The notes beneath the pieces are model-generated. The model was not told where the DNA came from, did not search any database, and saw nothing but the letters and a program-made list of their open reading frames with translations. Source: Flavobacteriales bacterium (GTDB lineage Bacteria > Bacteroidota > Bacteroidia > Flavobacteriales > Flavobacteriaceae). Taken from it: a DNA stretch of 8,106 nucleotides. The stretch covers positions 1-8,106 of the forward strand of contig JALWYR010000035.1 of the NCBI GenBank assembly GCA_027003085.1. Direction: 5' to 3'. Shown here piece by piece: positions 1 to 6,942 of the stretch (within the stretch, counting starts at the first letter, position 1; the number at the start of each line of letters is the position of its first letter). Made by a program: the position numbers and the translations under genes.

Positions 1-5
1 TTGAC

Positions 6-61
6 AATCCTTGCCATAGCTACGGCTATGCCTTCGGATTGCCGGCTTTGTTCTCGACAAA
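6..61. repeat. Nested inverted repeats at window edge
   Basis: Three inverted repeats lie in tandem. An inner hairpin has arms CATAGC (15-20) and GCTATG (25-30) with a TACG loop. It sits inside outer arms AATCC (6-10) and GGATT (36-40). After the palindrome GCCGGC (41-46), a third hairpin has arms TTTGT (47-51) and ACAAA (57-61). No gene is supported here: the short open frames have no start or domain signal and are broken by stops within about 90 bases. The element may extend left of the window. It could be a palindromic repeat, the 3' end of a structured RNA, or a terminator region of an unseen upstream gene. Confidence 0.5.
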
Positions 62-89
62 AATAACTGCAACTTTTCCAATACTTTAT

Positions 90-250
90 GCTTGAAGCGA
101 TGCCGGCGCGGCATGGCTTGCTGCCGGCGAGGAGGCTCCGAAGTATTGAGGAGACACCGCAGCCGGCCCATAGCAAACCGCCGCGGCCCAAGCCGCATTT
201 GAGCGGACAGCCCGGTCCCGACATCGCGCAAGCGATGTACGGGAGGCGCC
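90..250. repeat. GC-rich palindrome-dense intergenic island
   Basis: This non-coding stretch is much more GC-rich than its AT-rich flanks and is built from short inverted repeats. They include ATGCCG/CGGCAT with a 3-base loop (100-114), GCCGGC copies at 102-107 and 123-128, GCGGC/GCCGC with a CCAA loop (183-196), and a long hairpin at 216-244 listed separately. The - strand carries a 74-codon open frame (86-310) rich in Ala, Arg and Ser. That frame looks like a by-product of stop-poor GC-rich palindromes rather than a gene. The segment 134-162 matches part of the second island near 5000-5031 in inverted orientation, which points to a dispersed repeat family. No transposase is present. Confidence 0.55.
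216..244. repeat. Long hairpin with GCAA tetraloop
   Basis: The arms are TCCCG + ACATCGC (216-227) and GCGATGT + CGGGA (232-238 and 240-244), closed by a GCAA loop (228-231), with one unpaired A at 239. That gives 12 base pairs with a GNRA-type tetraloop, the strongest single hairpin in the left non-coding region. On the + strand it is followed by GGCGCC and then a run of A rather than T, so it is not a normal intrinsic terminator for + transcripts. On the - strand the T run precedes the hairpin, so it does not fit there either. It may be a structured RNA element or a mobile palindrome. Confidence 0.55.
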
Positions 251-278
251 CAAAAAAATGATAAACCCTATACGACAA

Positions 279-295
279 AAACGAAAATTTCGTTT
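279..295. promoter_or_regulatory. AT-rich dyad upstream of batD
   Basis: An inverted repeat with 8-base arms, AAACGAAA (279-286) and TTTCGTTT (288-295), around a single central A lies 65 bases upstream of the batD start. Its size and position suit an operator. The sequence TTCGTTTG (289-296) is one base off the Bacteroidota -7 consensus TAnnTTTG, but I see no matching upstream TTTG at the right distance. No promoter is therefore called. The regulatory role is inferred from position only. Confidence 0.25.
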
Positions 296-360
296 GTGTT
301 TACGAAACATTTTGGCAGTTTATACAATCAGGCATTTTTTTTGCTAATCCCAAAAGCGGT

Positions 361-2157
361 ATGCAAAACAAAAGAATGAGACATTTCGGCATATTTTTGC
401 TACTATGGCTGCCGCTTTGGCTACACGCACAAGTGGAGTTTAAGGCGTCGGCTACGCGAAGCGAAATCACGCAAGACGAGCGCTTGCGTGTGGATTTTAT
501 GCTCAACCGCGCTCCCGAACGATTCGAACCGCCGGCTTTCGATGATTTTTATGTGGTGATGGGGCCCATGCAATCGTCGGGAACGTCGGTGAGGATTGTA
601 AACGGAAACGTATCGCGCACTGAACAATACACCTATTCCTACGTGCTTGCACCCAAACGTGCGGGAAACTTACAAATCGAACCTGCTACGGCAGTGGTGG
701 ACGGACAAACATACCATACGCAGCCCATCCGCATTCAGGTGTTCAAATCGTCGCGCCCCGGAAATGCCGCCATTCAAAACACCAAACCCGGAAACCGCCA
801 AGCGGTGGCATCCGGCGGAAACGAAGATGTTTTTTTGCGTTTGGAACTCACCAACCGCAATCCCTATGTGGGACAAGCCATCGGCGCAGTGTATAAAATG
901 TATTTTCGCAAGGGGACCCGCGTGGCCGATATGGCCCAGCCCAATATATCGGAACCCAAGGGTTTCTGGGCCGAAACCATTTCCGACAAGTTCGAAGATT
1001 TGGGACGCGACACCATCAACGGCCAAATATACCGTGTTTATGCCTTGCGGCGCATGATGCTCATTCCGCAACACGAGGGTAAATTGGTTATCACGCCGCA
1101 GCGGTTTGATGTGGTTTTGCTCAAACGTGTATTGCGCGAATGGGGAATGATTCAATACTACGACGACGTGCCGCAAACGTATCATTTGAGCTCCGGCCGG
1201 GTGGTGGTGAACGTGAAGCCCTTGCCCGAAAAAGGCAAACCCGTGGACTTTTCGGGTGCCGTGGGCACATTCGATTTTCTGGTGGATGCCGTGCCCACAC
1301 AAGTGCAAACCGGTCGCGACCTGAACATTTCGGTCAAGGTGATGGGCAAAGGCAACCTGAATATGTTCGATTTGCCCAAACCCGTTTTCCCGCCCGCCTG
1401 GGAAACCTACGACCCCGAACACCGGGTCAAAACCACACCCACCTTTTCGGGCTATCGCGGCACGGTGAGCGATGTTTACACCGTGATTCCGCAAGAACCG
1501 GGCACCGTCAAACTACCGCCCGTTTCGTTCGTCTATTTCGATCCGTATGCCAAGGAATACAAACGGATAACCAAGTCGTTCCCGCCTGTCAAGGTAAGCG
1601 GCGCGCCGGTAAGCCCTTCCCCTACGGCTTCGACGCCTGCCGCACCGGGCAACCGGCTTAACGGCATAGCCCATAAGGGCCGGTGGCGGCAAACGGGCCA
1701 CAGGGCTTTTGTGTTGCGCCCGGCCTTCGGCCGGTGGATGTGGGCGCCCTTTGTGTTGTTTGCGCTTGTATGGCTAACGGTATTCGTGCTCCGCAATCGC
1801 CGGATCGATCCCGAAAAACTGCGCAACGAACGCGAAAGCCGCTACATTCGCCGCTTGCTTTCCGATGCACGAAAACATACCGGAGACAAAGAACATTTTT
1901 ACGGCCTGCTGGAAAAGGCCTTGATGACTTACTTCAAAAACCGGCTTAACCTGCCGGCCAATGCGCTCAACAGGCGCAGCGTGCTGGAAAAATTGCACGA
2001 AAAAAATCCGGGCAACGACCTGATAGAACGTTTGCAAGATTTATGGAACCGCATCGATATGGCCCGTTATGCCCCAGGCTCCGACGCGGCACGGCAATCG
2101 GATTTGGACCAAATCAAAGACCTGCTCACGCAATTGGACAAAAAGTTGAAAAAATGA
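361..2157 (+). CDS. batD: BatD family envelope protein
   Basis: BatD (oxygen tolerance family) is a membrane-anchored periplasmic protein found in Bacteroides aerotolerance (bat) operons, usually with MoxR, a DUF58 protein, BatA and BatB; its molecular role is poorly defined. The 598 residues show a signal peptide (1-23, cleavage likely after HA before QVEF) and a long beta-rich periplasmic part (about 24-410) with typical BatD phrases such as VEFKASATRSEI and FDDFYVVMGP. A Pro/Ser/Ala linker (416-430), one transmembrane helix (about 459-478) and a charged, helical cytoplasmic tail of about 120 residues follow. Length and architecture fit the family. The start is the ATG giving the signal peptide; ATG at codon 6 is an alternative. 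The stop overlaps the batE start as ATGA, indicating translational coupling. A 360-base non-coding region lies upstream, so batA/batB/batC are not directly adjacent within view. Confidence 0.88.
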   Translation: MQNKRMRHFGIFLLLWLPLWLHAQVEFKASATRSEITQDERLRVDFMLNRAPERFEPPAFDDFYVVMGPMQSSGTSVRIVNGNVSRTEQYTYSYVLAPKRAGNLQIEPATAVVDGQTYHTQPIRIQVFKSSRPGNAAIQNTKPGNRQAVASGGNEDVFLRLELTNRNPYVGQAIGAVYKMYFRKGTRVADMAQPNISEPKGFWAETISDKFEDLGRDTINGQIYRVYALRRMMLIPQHEGKLVITPQRFDVVLLKRVLREWGMIQYYDDVPQTYHLSSGRVVVNVKPLPEKGKPVDFSGAVGTFDFLVDAVPTQVQTGRDLNISVKVMGKGNLNMFDLPKPVFPPAWETYDPEHRVKTTPTFSGYRGTVSDVYTVIPQEPGTVKLPPVSFVYFDPYAKEYKRITKSFPPVKVSGAPVSPSPTASTPAAPGNRLNGIAHKGRWRQTGHRAFVLRPAFGRWMWAPFVLFALVWLTVFVLRNRRIDPEKLRNERESRYIRRLLSDARKHTGDKEHFYGLLEKALMTYFKNRLNLPANALNRRSVLEKLHEKNPGNDLIERLQDLWNRIDMARYAPGSDAARQSDLDQIKDLLTQLDKKLKK

Positions 2158-2915
2158 AAAAAACGCTTGCCTATATTTTGCTGCTGTGGATGACAGGCAT
2201 CGCGGGATTATACGCCCAAACGCCCGACAGTTTGTTCCGTGCGGCCAACCGGCTCTACGACCAAGCCCGCTATGCCGAGGCCTTGGATGCCTACAACCGC
2301 ATCCTGCAATCGGGATACGAATCGCCCGAACTCTACTTGAATATGGGCAACGCCGCCTACCGGGCCAGCCGCAAAGGACAAGCTGTTTACTACTACGAAA
2401 AAGCCCTGCAACTGGACCCGCACTTGGATGCGGCGCGCAACAATTTGGCACTCACCCGCAGGAATTTAATCGACCGCTTTACGCCGCTTCCCGAAGGCTT
2501 TTTCCACCGGCTCTATAAGGGATATACCGGAATGCTGGATTTACTCACTTGGGGTTGGATCAGTTTGACGGCTATTTGGCTGGCCTTCTTTTTTGCCGTG
2601 GCTTACTTGCTTGTGCAAACGCCCACACGCAAGCGTTTGTTTTTCACCCTGGCCTTACTGATGCTAACGGTATGGTTCTTGGCCTATGCAGGATACTATG
2701 GTGCCCGCCACAGGGCGGCCATTCCCCACGGCATCGTTCAACCCGAGGAAACGGCCCGGTATACGGAACCGTCCTTGGCGGCCGAAACCGATGGAAAAAT
2801 ACACGAAGGTGCCAAAGTGCGTATTTTGAAACGCGAAAAAGATTGGTTGCAGGTGCAAACGGTGGACGGAAATACATTTTGGATACCGGCCAATGATGTT
2901 TGGCTCTTGGAATAA
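2154..2915 (+). CDS. batE: BatE family TPR and SH3 protein
   Basis: The protein has 253 residues from the ATG at 2154, whose ATGA overlap with the batD stop fixes the start; an upstream in-frame ATG at 2043 would place a non-signal sequence first and is rejected. It begins with a signal peptide (1-21, ending GLYAQ). Tetratricopeptide repeats follow (about 23-94; visible phrases YAEALDAYNRIL and GQAVYYYEKALQLDP). Two transmembrane helices lie at about 134-154 and 162-182. The C-terminal domain (about 193-253) is a bacterial SH3-like fold with the pattern EGAKVRILKREKDWLQVQ and a closing WIPANDVWLLE. This layout matches BatE of bat operons, which is thought to act with BatD in an envelope complex through protein-protein contacts; that role is inferred from family knowledge. 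No ribosome binding site is evident, consistent with coupling to batD. Confidence 0.87.
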   Translation: MKKTLAYILLLWMTGIAGLYAQTPDSLFRAANRLYDQARYAEALDAYNRILQSGYESPELYLNMGNAAYRASRKGQAVYYYEKALQLDPHLDAARNNLALTRRNLIDRFTPLPEGFFHRLYKGYTGMLDLLTWGWISLTAIWLAFFFAVAYLLVQTPTRKRLFFTLALLMLTVWFLAYAGYYGARHRAAIPHGIVQPEETARYTEPSLAAETDGKIHEGAKVRILKREKDWLQVQTVDGNTFWIPANDVWLLE

Positions 2916-2958
2916 TCGGCCCAAAATTGATGATTATCACTATCCGAATGTTTTTTGC

Positions 2959-2994
2959 ATCCTAAATTTAGGATACCATTAAGCGCGGTATCCT
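2959..2994 (+). promoter_or_regulatory. Overlapping dyads abutting a start codon
   Basis: A perfect 16-base palindrome, ATCCTAAATTTAGGAT (2959-2974), overlaps a second inverted repeat with arms AGGATACC (2970-2977) and GGTATCCT (2987-2994). The second repeat ends on the base before the ATG at 2995. The AGGAT segment (2970-2974) can pair either leftward or rightward, so in RNA the two hairpins exclude one another. The right hairpin would sit against the start codon. Candidate roles are a repressor operator or an attenuator controlling the downstream gene. The left half contains TAAATTTA, one base off the -7 consensus, but no -33 element is found at the expected spacing. Confidence 0.45.
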
Positions 2995-4197
2995 ATGAGT
3001 CAAATACGTCCTTTCCAAGCCATCCGTCCGGTAAAAAACAAATCCTGCCTGGTGCCTTCCTATTCGGTGGAAACCTATTCGCATACCGAAATCAACCGGA
3101 TTTTGCGCAATAACCCCTATTCGTTTTTGAACATTATTGCCAAACCCTATATCAAAAATCTGCCTGCCGGCAAACGGCACCAAGCCATCCGCAAGCGGGT
3201 GAAAAAATTCTTGAACAACAACATTTTTGTTCAGGACAACATTCCTTCGCTCTACGTGATGCGCATCACCGCCAAAACAGGTGAACAATTTACGGGACTG
3301 GTGGGACTGGCTTCGGCCGATGAATATTTGGAAGGCCGGATCAAAAAACACGAGGATGTGCTGGACAAAAGGGCCGGACTTTTTGCCGATTATCTTTACA
3401 ACGTAAAAATGAACGCCGAGCCGGTGCTGTTGGCCCACAAACCTTCGTCCGAACTGGACGAAATCATTGCCCGGGTGCAAACCGGCATTCCCATTTACGA
3501 ATTTTCCATGACCGACGGCACCGTTTTCGAAGTGTGGACCGTGGCCCGGCACGAACAAATTCACGCCGTGCAATCGGCCTTTGCATCCTTCGACGCCCTG
3601 TATATTGCCGATGGCCACCATCGCGTAGAAAGTTCGGCGCGGCTCAAAAAACGGATGCAGGCCGAAAATCCCTATCATACGGGCTTGGAGTTCTACAACT
3701 TTTTTATGGCCTTTTTCCTGCCTTGGGATCAATTGAAAATCTACGGCTACAACCGCGGTATTCGCCAACTGGATACTACCCTGCCCGTTATTTTGAAAAA
3801 ACTGGAAAAACATTTCGCCGTGCAATCCATGGAAAATTTCTCCCCACCCGAACAAGACGAAGTGGTGTTGATGCACGGACGGGATTTTTACAGTATCCGC
3901 ATCCCGCAAAGCTACTTCGAGCGCGGTTGGAGCGTGCCCGAAACGGTCAATAACATCATATTCAAGGAAATTATTCCGGTAAACAACCTTTCCGACCTGA
4001 TTTATTGTCCGGCCAAAAACAGCCGCATTTGCATTGCCAAACGGCTCAAAGCGGGCGAGTGCCAATTGGCTTTGTTCCTCCCTCCTGTGCCTTTTTCCAC
4101 CATCAAACGCAAGGCCGATGCCGGCCAAACCCTGCCGCCCAAAAGCACCTTTATCGAACCCAAACTGTTGAGCGGTTTGTTTATCTTTGAGTTCTGA
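2995..4197 (+). CDS. DUF1015 family protein
   Basis: This 400-residue protein matches the DUF1015 family, which is widespread and of unknown biochemical function. Family features seen are the N-terminal IRPFQAIRP (4-12), NPYSFLNI (40-47), the charged IKKHEDVLDKRAGLF segment (116-130), and the signature ADGHHRVESSARL (205-217). Full length is usual for the family. There is no signal peptide or membrane helix, so it is cytoplasmic. The start fits the conserved N terminus, which normally begins a few residues before the PF motif. The gene sits one base upstream of the yggS-type gene and is probably co-transcribed with it. The GHHR signature resembles the nucleotide-binding motif of ParB-like folds, some of which are serine kinases; that is only a lead. 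Overlapping dyads immediately precede the start codon. Confidence 0.85.
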   Translation: MSQIRPFQAIRPVKNKSCLVPSYSVETYSHTEINRILRNNPYSFLNIIAKPYIKNLPAGKRHQAIRKRVKKFLNNNIFVQDNIPSLYVMRITAKTGEQFTGLVGLASADEYLEGRIKKHEDVLDKRAGLFADYLYNVKMNAEPVLLAHKPSSELDEIIARVQTGIPIYEFSMTDGTVFEVWTVARHEQIHAVQSAFASFDALYIADGHHRVESSARLKKRMQAENPYHTGLEFYNFFMAFFLPWDQLKIYGYNRGIRQLDTTLPVILKKLEKHFAVQSMENFSPPEQDEVVLMHGRDFYSIRIPQSYFERGWSVPETVNNIIFKEIIPVNNLSDLIYCPAKNSRICIAKRLKAGECQLALFLPPVPFSTIKRKADAGQTLPPKSTFIEPKLLSGLFIFEF

Positions 4198-4198
4198 T

Positions 4199-4855
4199 AT
4201 GAAAAACCTTTGCAAGCAACTGGAACACTACCGCCAAGCATTGCCGGAAGGCGGTATTTTGGTGGCCGTTTCCAAGACCAAGCCGGCCGCACTTATCCGG
4301 CAGGCCTATGATTGCGGCCAACGGGATTTCGGCGAAAACAAAGTGCAGGAACTACGGGCCAAGCATGAAGTGCTGCCGTCCGACATCCGCTGGCATATGA
4401 TCGGGCATTTGCAAACCAACAAGGTCAAATACATCGCTCCGTTCGTTTGGCTCATCCACAGCGTGGACCGCGAAAAACTCCTGCGCGAAATCGACCGGCA
4501 AGCGGCCAAAAATCAACGCACTATTCCGGTGTTGTTCCAAATCAAAATAGCCCGCGAGGAAACCAAATTCGGTTTGAGCGAAGCCGCTTACCGTGATTTG
4601 TTGGAAAAATACCGTGCAGGTGAATTTCCGCACGTCCAATTGCGCGGACTGATGGGCATGGCTTCGCTTACGCCGGACAAAGCACAGGTGCGCGACGAAT
4701 TTACCCGGCTCAAAGCGCTGTTCGACGAACTTGGCGCCCTACTGCCGGATATCGATTACCTGTCCATGGGCATGACGGGCGACTATGACTTGGCCTTGGC
4801 CGAAGGCGCCAATGTGATACGCATCGGAAGCGGAATTTTCGGTGCGCGGGACTAA
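4199..4855 (+). CDS. yggS: YggS/PROSC-type PLP homeostasis protein
   Basis: This is a 218-residue member of the YggS/PROSC family (PLPBP), a single-domain alanine-racemase-like TIM barrel that binds pyridoxal 5'-phosphate and maintains vitamin B6 and amino-acid balance without known catalysis. The PLP lysine is expected at K26 in LVAVSKTKP. Other signatures are QRDFGENKVQEL (41-52), WHMIGHLQTNK (65-75), and the C-terminal LSMGMTGDYDLALAEGA and RIGSGIFGARD, which form the phosphate-binding end. A TTG four codons upstream (4187) is possible but overlaps the preceding gene; the ATG one base after the DUF1015 stop gives the family-like N terminus. The short N-terminal lead before the lysine is common in Bacteroidota members. 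The coding region ends at the edge of a hairpin-rich island. Confidence 0.93.
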   Translation: MKNLCKQLEHYRQALPEGGILVAVSKTKPAALIRQAYDCGQRDFGENKVQELRAKHEVLPSDIRWHMIGHLQTNKVKYIAPFVWLIHSVDREKLLREIDRQAAKNQRTIPVLFQIKIAREETKFGLSEAAYRDLLEKYRAGEFPHVQLRGLMGMASLTPDKAQVRDEFTRLKALFDELGALLPDIDYLSMGMTGDYDLALAEGANVIRIGSGIFGARD

Positions 4856-5140
4856 GGTTTATTCCGGAACGACGTTTTTTGTCAGGTCGCTCCACAAGCC
4901 TTCGGCTTCCCGGGTCCCTCGCCAAGTGCCCCGCCTTGTCTTGTTTCGCGGCTTCGCGAACCGCCTGGCGGCGTTTCGCTCCGCAGCTCCGGGAGCCACC
5001 TGTGGTGTCTCCCTTCGCGGGCTTCGAAGCCCTTTGGCGCCTTCGCTGCGCTCCGGCGCCGCCGGTCTTCTTCGCTTGCTCGGTAAACCTGCACTTCCAA
5101 CGCCCGGCCCAATGGCCGCGCTTGTTTTCCCTCGCAGGAC

Positions 5141-5169
5141 GGCGAGCCACCTACGGCGGCTCGCCTTTT
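5141..5169 (+). terminator. Hairpin plus T run, possible terminator
   Basis: The arms GGCGAGCC (5141-5148) and GGCTCGCC (5158-5165) are perfectly complementary, with possible further CC/GG pairing inside. They are followed directly by TTTT (5166-5169). This has the form of an intrinsic terminator for + strand transcription arriving from the yggS-type gene. It is about 290 bases past the stop, so it may equally be a member of the palindrome family that resembles a terminator. Confidence 0.4.
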
Positions 5170-5172
5170 GCG

Positions 5173-5226
5173 CCGCGGAGCCCTGCCGCCTCGCTCGGCG
5201 GCGGTCTCCGCGGACGGATATTTTTA
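5173..5226 (+). terminator. Large two-stage hairpin then T-rich tract
   Basis: The outer arms CCGCGGAG (5173-5180) and CTCCGCGG (5206-5213) enclose inner arms GCCGCC (5185-5190) and GGCGGC (5197-5202) with a TCGCTC loop. The TTTTT tract (5221-5225) begins 7 bases after the stem. This is the strongest hairpin in the window and could end + strand transcription or insulate the convergent - strand gene. The gap between stem and T run is longer than in a classical intrinsic terminator, so the call is tentative. Confidence 0.4.
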
Positions 5227-5261
5227 TTTCTTCTACCGGAAATATTGAAGGAAGCGGGTTC

Positions 5262-6938
5262 CTATCTGCGAATCAAAGGAATTATTTTTGTGTGTCCGTC
5301 CCGCAAACGGGTAAGTTGCAACCGGTAAACGCCGCGCGCCAAATTGCCGGTGCGCAAAAAATCCTTGACCGTTCCCCTCAAAAGCACACGCCCGCAAGCA
5401 TCGATCAGGCGGTAACGAAACCGCATCCCCGGCGGCAAAAACAAAATATTGTCGAACGGATTGGGATAAACCCCGAAGTCCGCTCCCGTGCTATCCACCG
5501 TCAAGTTTTGCCATTCCTCCGCTCCGTTATCCACGGCTGCGCCCACCATACGCTCCTGACCGAAATAGTCCGTTTCACCGGCCCGGGGCGTATAGCCGGG
5601 ATTACCGGTATTAAAGGGCGATGACGATGTTAGCCGTGGCAAGCCGGTAGTGTCGGTTTGCATTTGCGGGTTCAGGTAAAATCCATGTATTTCCAAGCCC
5701 GTTCCGCTACGGAAATCCGCCAATCCGTTGTAGGCCGTGCCGTCGAAATCGAAACCATTGTCGGAATCGTCCCCATCGGTGTCGAAGTAAAGGTTATAGT
5801 CCATCACCAGGCCCGGTTGGGTGTTTTCGGCGTAGAGTAAATCGTCGGCGGCGGTAACAAAAATATTGTTTTGCACTATGCAATCTTCGGCATAGGTCAA
5901 AAACAGGGAACCGGTGCCGGTTTGCAGGCCGTCGTTCAACCAAAAAGTGTTGTTCGAAACATCGCAATTACGCACTTTGCCCGAGCCGTCCGGATAATCG
6001 TAGCCACCCAAGGCCAACCCGGCTTCGTCGTTCAGGAGCAGGAAATTGTTCCGAACCACAATATTCCGGGCCTCCCGTCCCGGATTTTCGCATCCGATTT
6101 CCACGCCGAAGCCGTTGTGTGCACAGCGGTTGTAAAATATGCGTATATGTTGCCCGCCATCCACATAAATTCCGGCCGACGAAGCATAACCGGCCCGGCA
6201 ATATTCGACCCGGTTGCGGGCGACCAATCCGTTGCGGGCCACATCCAAACTGTCCACACCGCAAGTGCCTTCCCCGCCAATGATGTCAATGCCGATATTG
6301 GTCAGATGGTGCACATAATTGTCGCTGATTTCAAAATTTTCCACATTTCCGTTCAGGGCGATTCCTTCGCTGTAACCCAAGCGGCAGTAGGACAATTCGT
6401 TTCCTGTGATGCGAATGCCGGCGTAGGGCGTTGTTCCGGTGCCGTAAACCACAATGCCCTGGGCGTTGGTTTGTTCGTCAACGGCCGCCTGTGCATCGGC
6501 CGAAAAATGAATGTCGTGGATGTAACAATTTTCGATGGTAATATTTTGACCGCTACCGGCAACAAGGATGCCTACGGCATCGTTCATAACGTTGTTTCGG
6601 ATTTCAACCCCTTGGATATGGATGTCGCTCCGGTTTTGGATGCGTATCATGGCCTCGTCGCCGGTCAATCCCGTGCCGTCAAGTACTGCCCCGCGCGGAT
6701 TTCGGGCGCGGATGCTCAGCCCGGAAAACGGAATTTGTATTTTTTCGTTGTAAACCCCGTCCATGAGCACAAGTGTATCGCCGGAATGCAGGTGTTGGAG
6801 CGCATAGCTCACGTGTTGCCAAGGCGAACCGGCCGAACCGTTGTTCGCATCATTGCCCGATGGCGATACATAGTAGGCCTGTTGGGCATAGCACGACCCC
6901 ATGCCCAACAAACCCAGCCAAAACCACCGTAGTTTCAT
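5262..6938 (-). CDS. Secreted parallel beta-helix protein, T9SS sorting tail
   Basis: This 558-residue secreted protein has a signal peptide (1-18, ending SCYA before QQ). An N-terminal segment, YYVSPSGNDANNGSAGSPW followed by LHSGDTLVLMDGVYNEKI (22-67), is typical of right-handed beta-helix proteins with DUF1565-like or pectate-lyase-like N termini. A ladder of beta-helix coils runs from about 100 to 365, with recurring Asn-rich turns such as ITIENCYIHDI, IRITGNELSYC, FEISDNYVHHL and CDVSNNTFWLN. The C terminus (about 486-558) is a T9SS type A sorting domain with the motif FGVYPNPFDNILFLP, so the protein is probably exported by T9SS and displayed or released. Such folds often bind or cleave polysaccharides, but I cannot assign catalytic residues. 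Cys16 gives a weak lipobox-like GSC, less likely than signal peptidase I cleavage. It is transcribed from its own promoter, just upstream of the ATG. Confidence 0.82.
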   Translation of the reverse strand: MKLRWFWLGLLGMGSCYAQQAYYVSPSGNDANNGSAGSPWQHVSYALQHLHSGDTLVLMDGVYNEKIQIPFSGLSIRARNPRGAVLDGTGLTGDEAMIRIQNRSDIHIQGVEIRNNVMNDAVGILVAGSGQNITIENCYIHDIHFSADAQAAVDEQTNAQGIVVYGTGTTPYAGIRITGNELSYCRLGYSEGIALNGNVENFEISDNYVHHLTNIGIDIIGGEGTCGVDSLDVARNGLVARNRVEYCRAGYASSAGIYVDGGQHIRIFYNRCAHNGFGVEIGCENPGREARNIVVRNNFLLLNDEAGLALGGYDYPDGSGKVRNCDVSNNTFWLNDGLQTGTGSLFLTYAEDCIVQNNIFVTAADDLLYAENTQPGLVMDYNLYFDTDGDDSDNGFDFDGTAYNGLADFRSGTGLEIHGFYLNPQMQTDTTGLPRLTSSSPFNTGNPGYTPRAGETDYFGQERMVGAAVDNGAEEWQNLTVDSTGADFGVYPNPFDNILFLPPGMRFRYRLIDACGRVLLRGTVKDFLRTGNLARGVYRLQLTRLRDGHTKIIPLIRR

Positions 6939-6942
6939 ACTT

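Larger units (their letters stand above)
4856..5261. repeat. GC-rich hairpin island between convergent genes
   Basis: These 406 bases between two converging genes are packed with inverted repeats. Examples are AAGCC/GGCTT (4896-4908), GCGG-TTCGCGAA-CCGC with one bulged C (4948-4964), CCGCC/GGCGG (4961-4971), GCTCC/GGAGC (4986-4996), CCAC/GTGG (4996-5005), the perfect palindrome GGGCTTCGAAGCCC (5019-5032), and GGCGCC pairs (5036-5041 with 5055-5060). Two larger hairpins at 5141-5165 and 5173-5213 are listed as terminator candidates. Several frames on both strands stay open through the region, but their Arg/Ala/Pro/Ser-rich translations lack any domain and reflect a scarcity of stop codons in GC-rich DNA. 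The segment 5000-5031 resembles the left island in inverted orientation. Confidence 0.6.

Noticed and set aside
90..250. CRISPR array or tRNA in the left non-coding region
   Set aside because: Repeats are inverted and irregular with no constant spacing, and no cloverleaf with a T-loop motif could be folded by eye.
670..1494. 274-codon - strand open frame inside batD
   Set aside because: It is antisense to a well-supported BatD and has His/Gly-rich composition typical of shadow frames.
2043..2153. Upstream in-frame ATG extension of batE
   Set aside because: It would overlap batD by over 100 bases and put 37 unrelated residues ahead of a clean signal peptide that starts at 2154.
2968..4215. 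Long - strand open frame (415 codons) opposite the DUF1015 gene
   Set aside because: It is fully antisense to a gene with clear family motifs and shows no signal peptide, domain or start context of its own; it is a shadow frame.
4842..5624. 260-codon + strand open frame across the second hairpin island
   Set aside because: It is composed of Arg/Ala/Pro/Ser-rich translation of palindromes, overlaps both neighbouring genes, and several frames on both strands are open at once.
5871..6932. 353-codon + strand open frame opposite the beta-helix gene
   Set aside because: The - strand has a signal peptide, coil repeats, sorting tail and promoter, while this frame has no recognisable domain.
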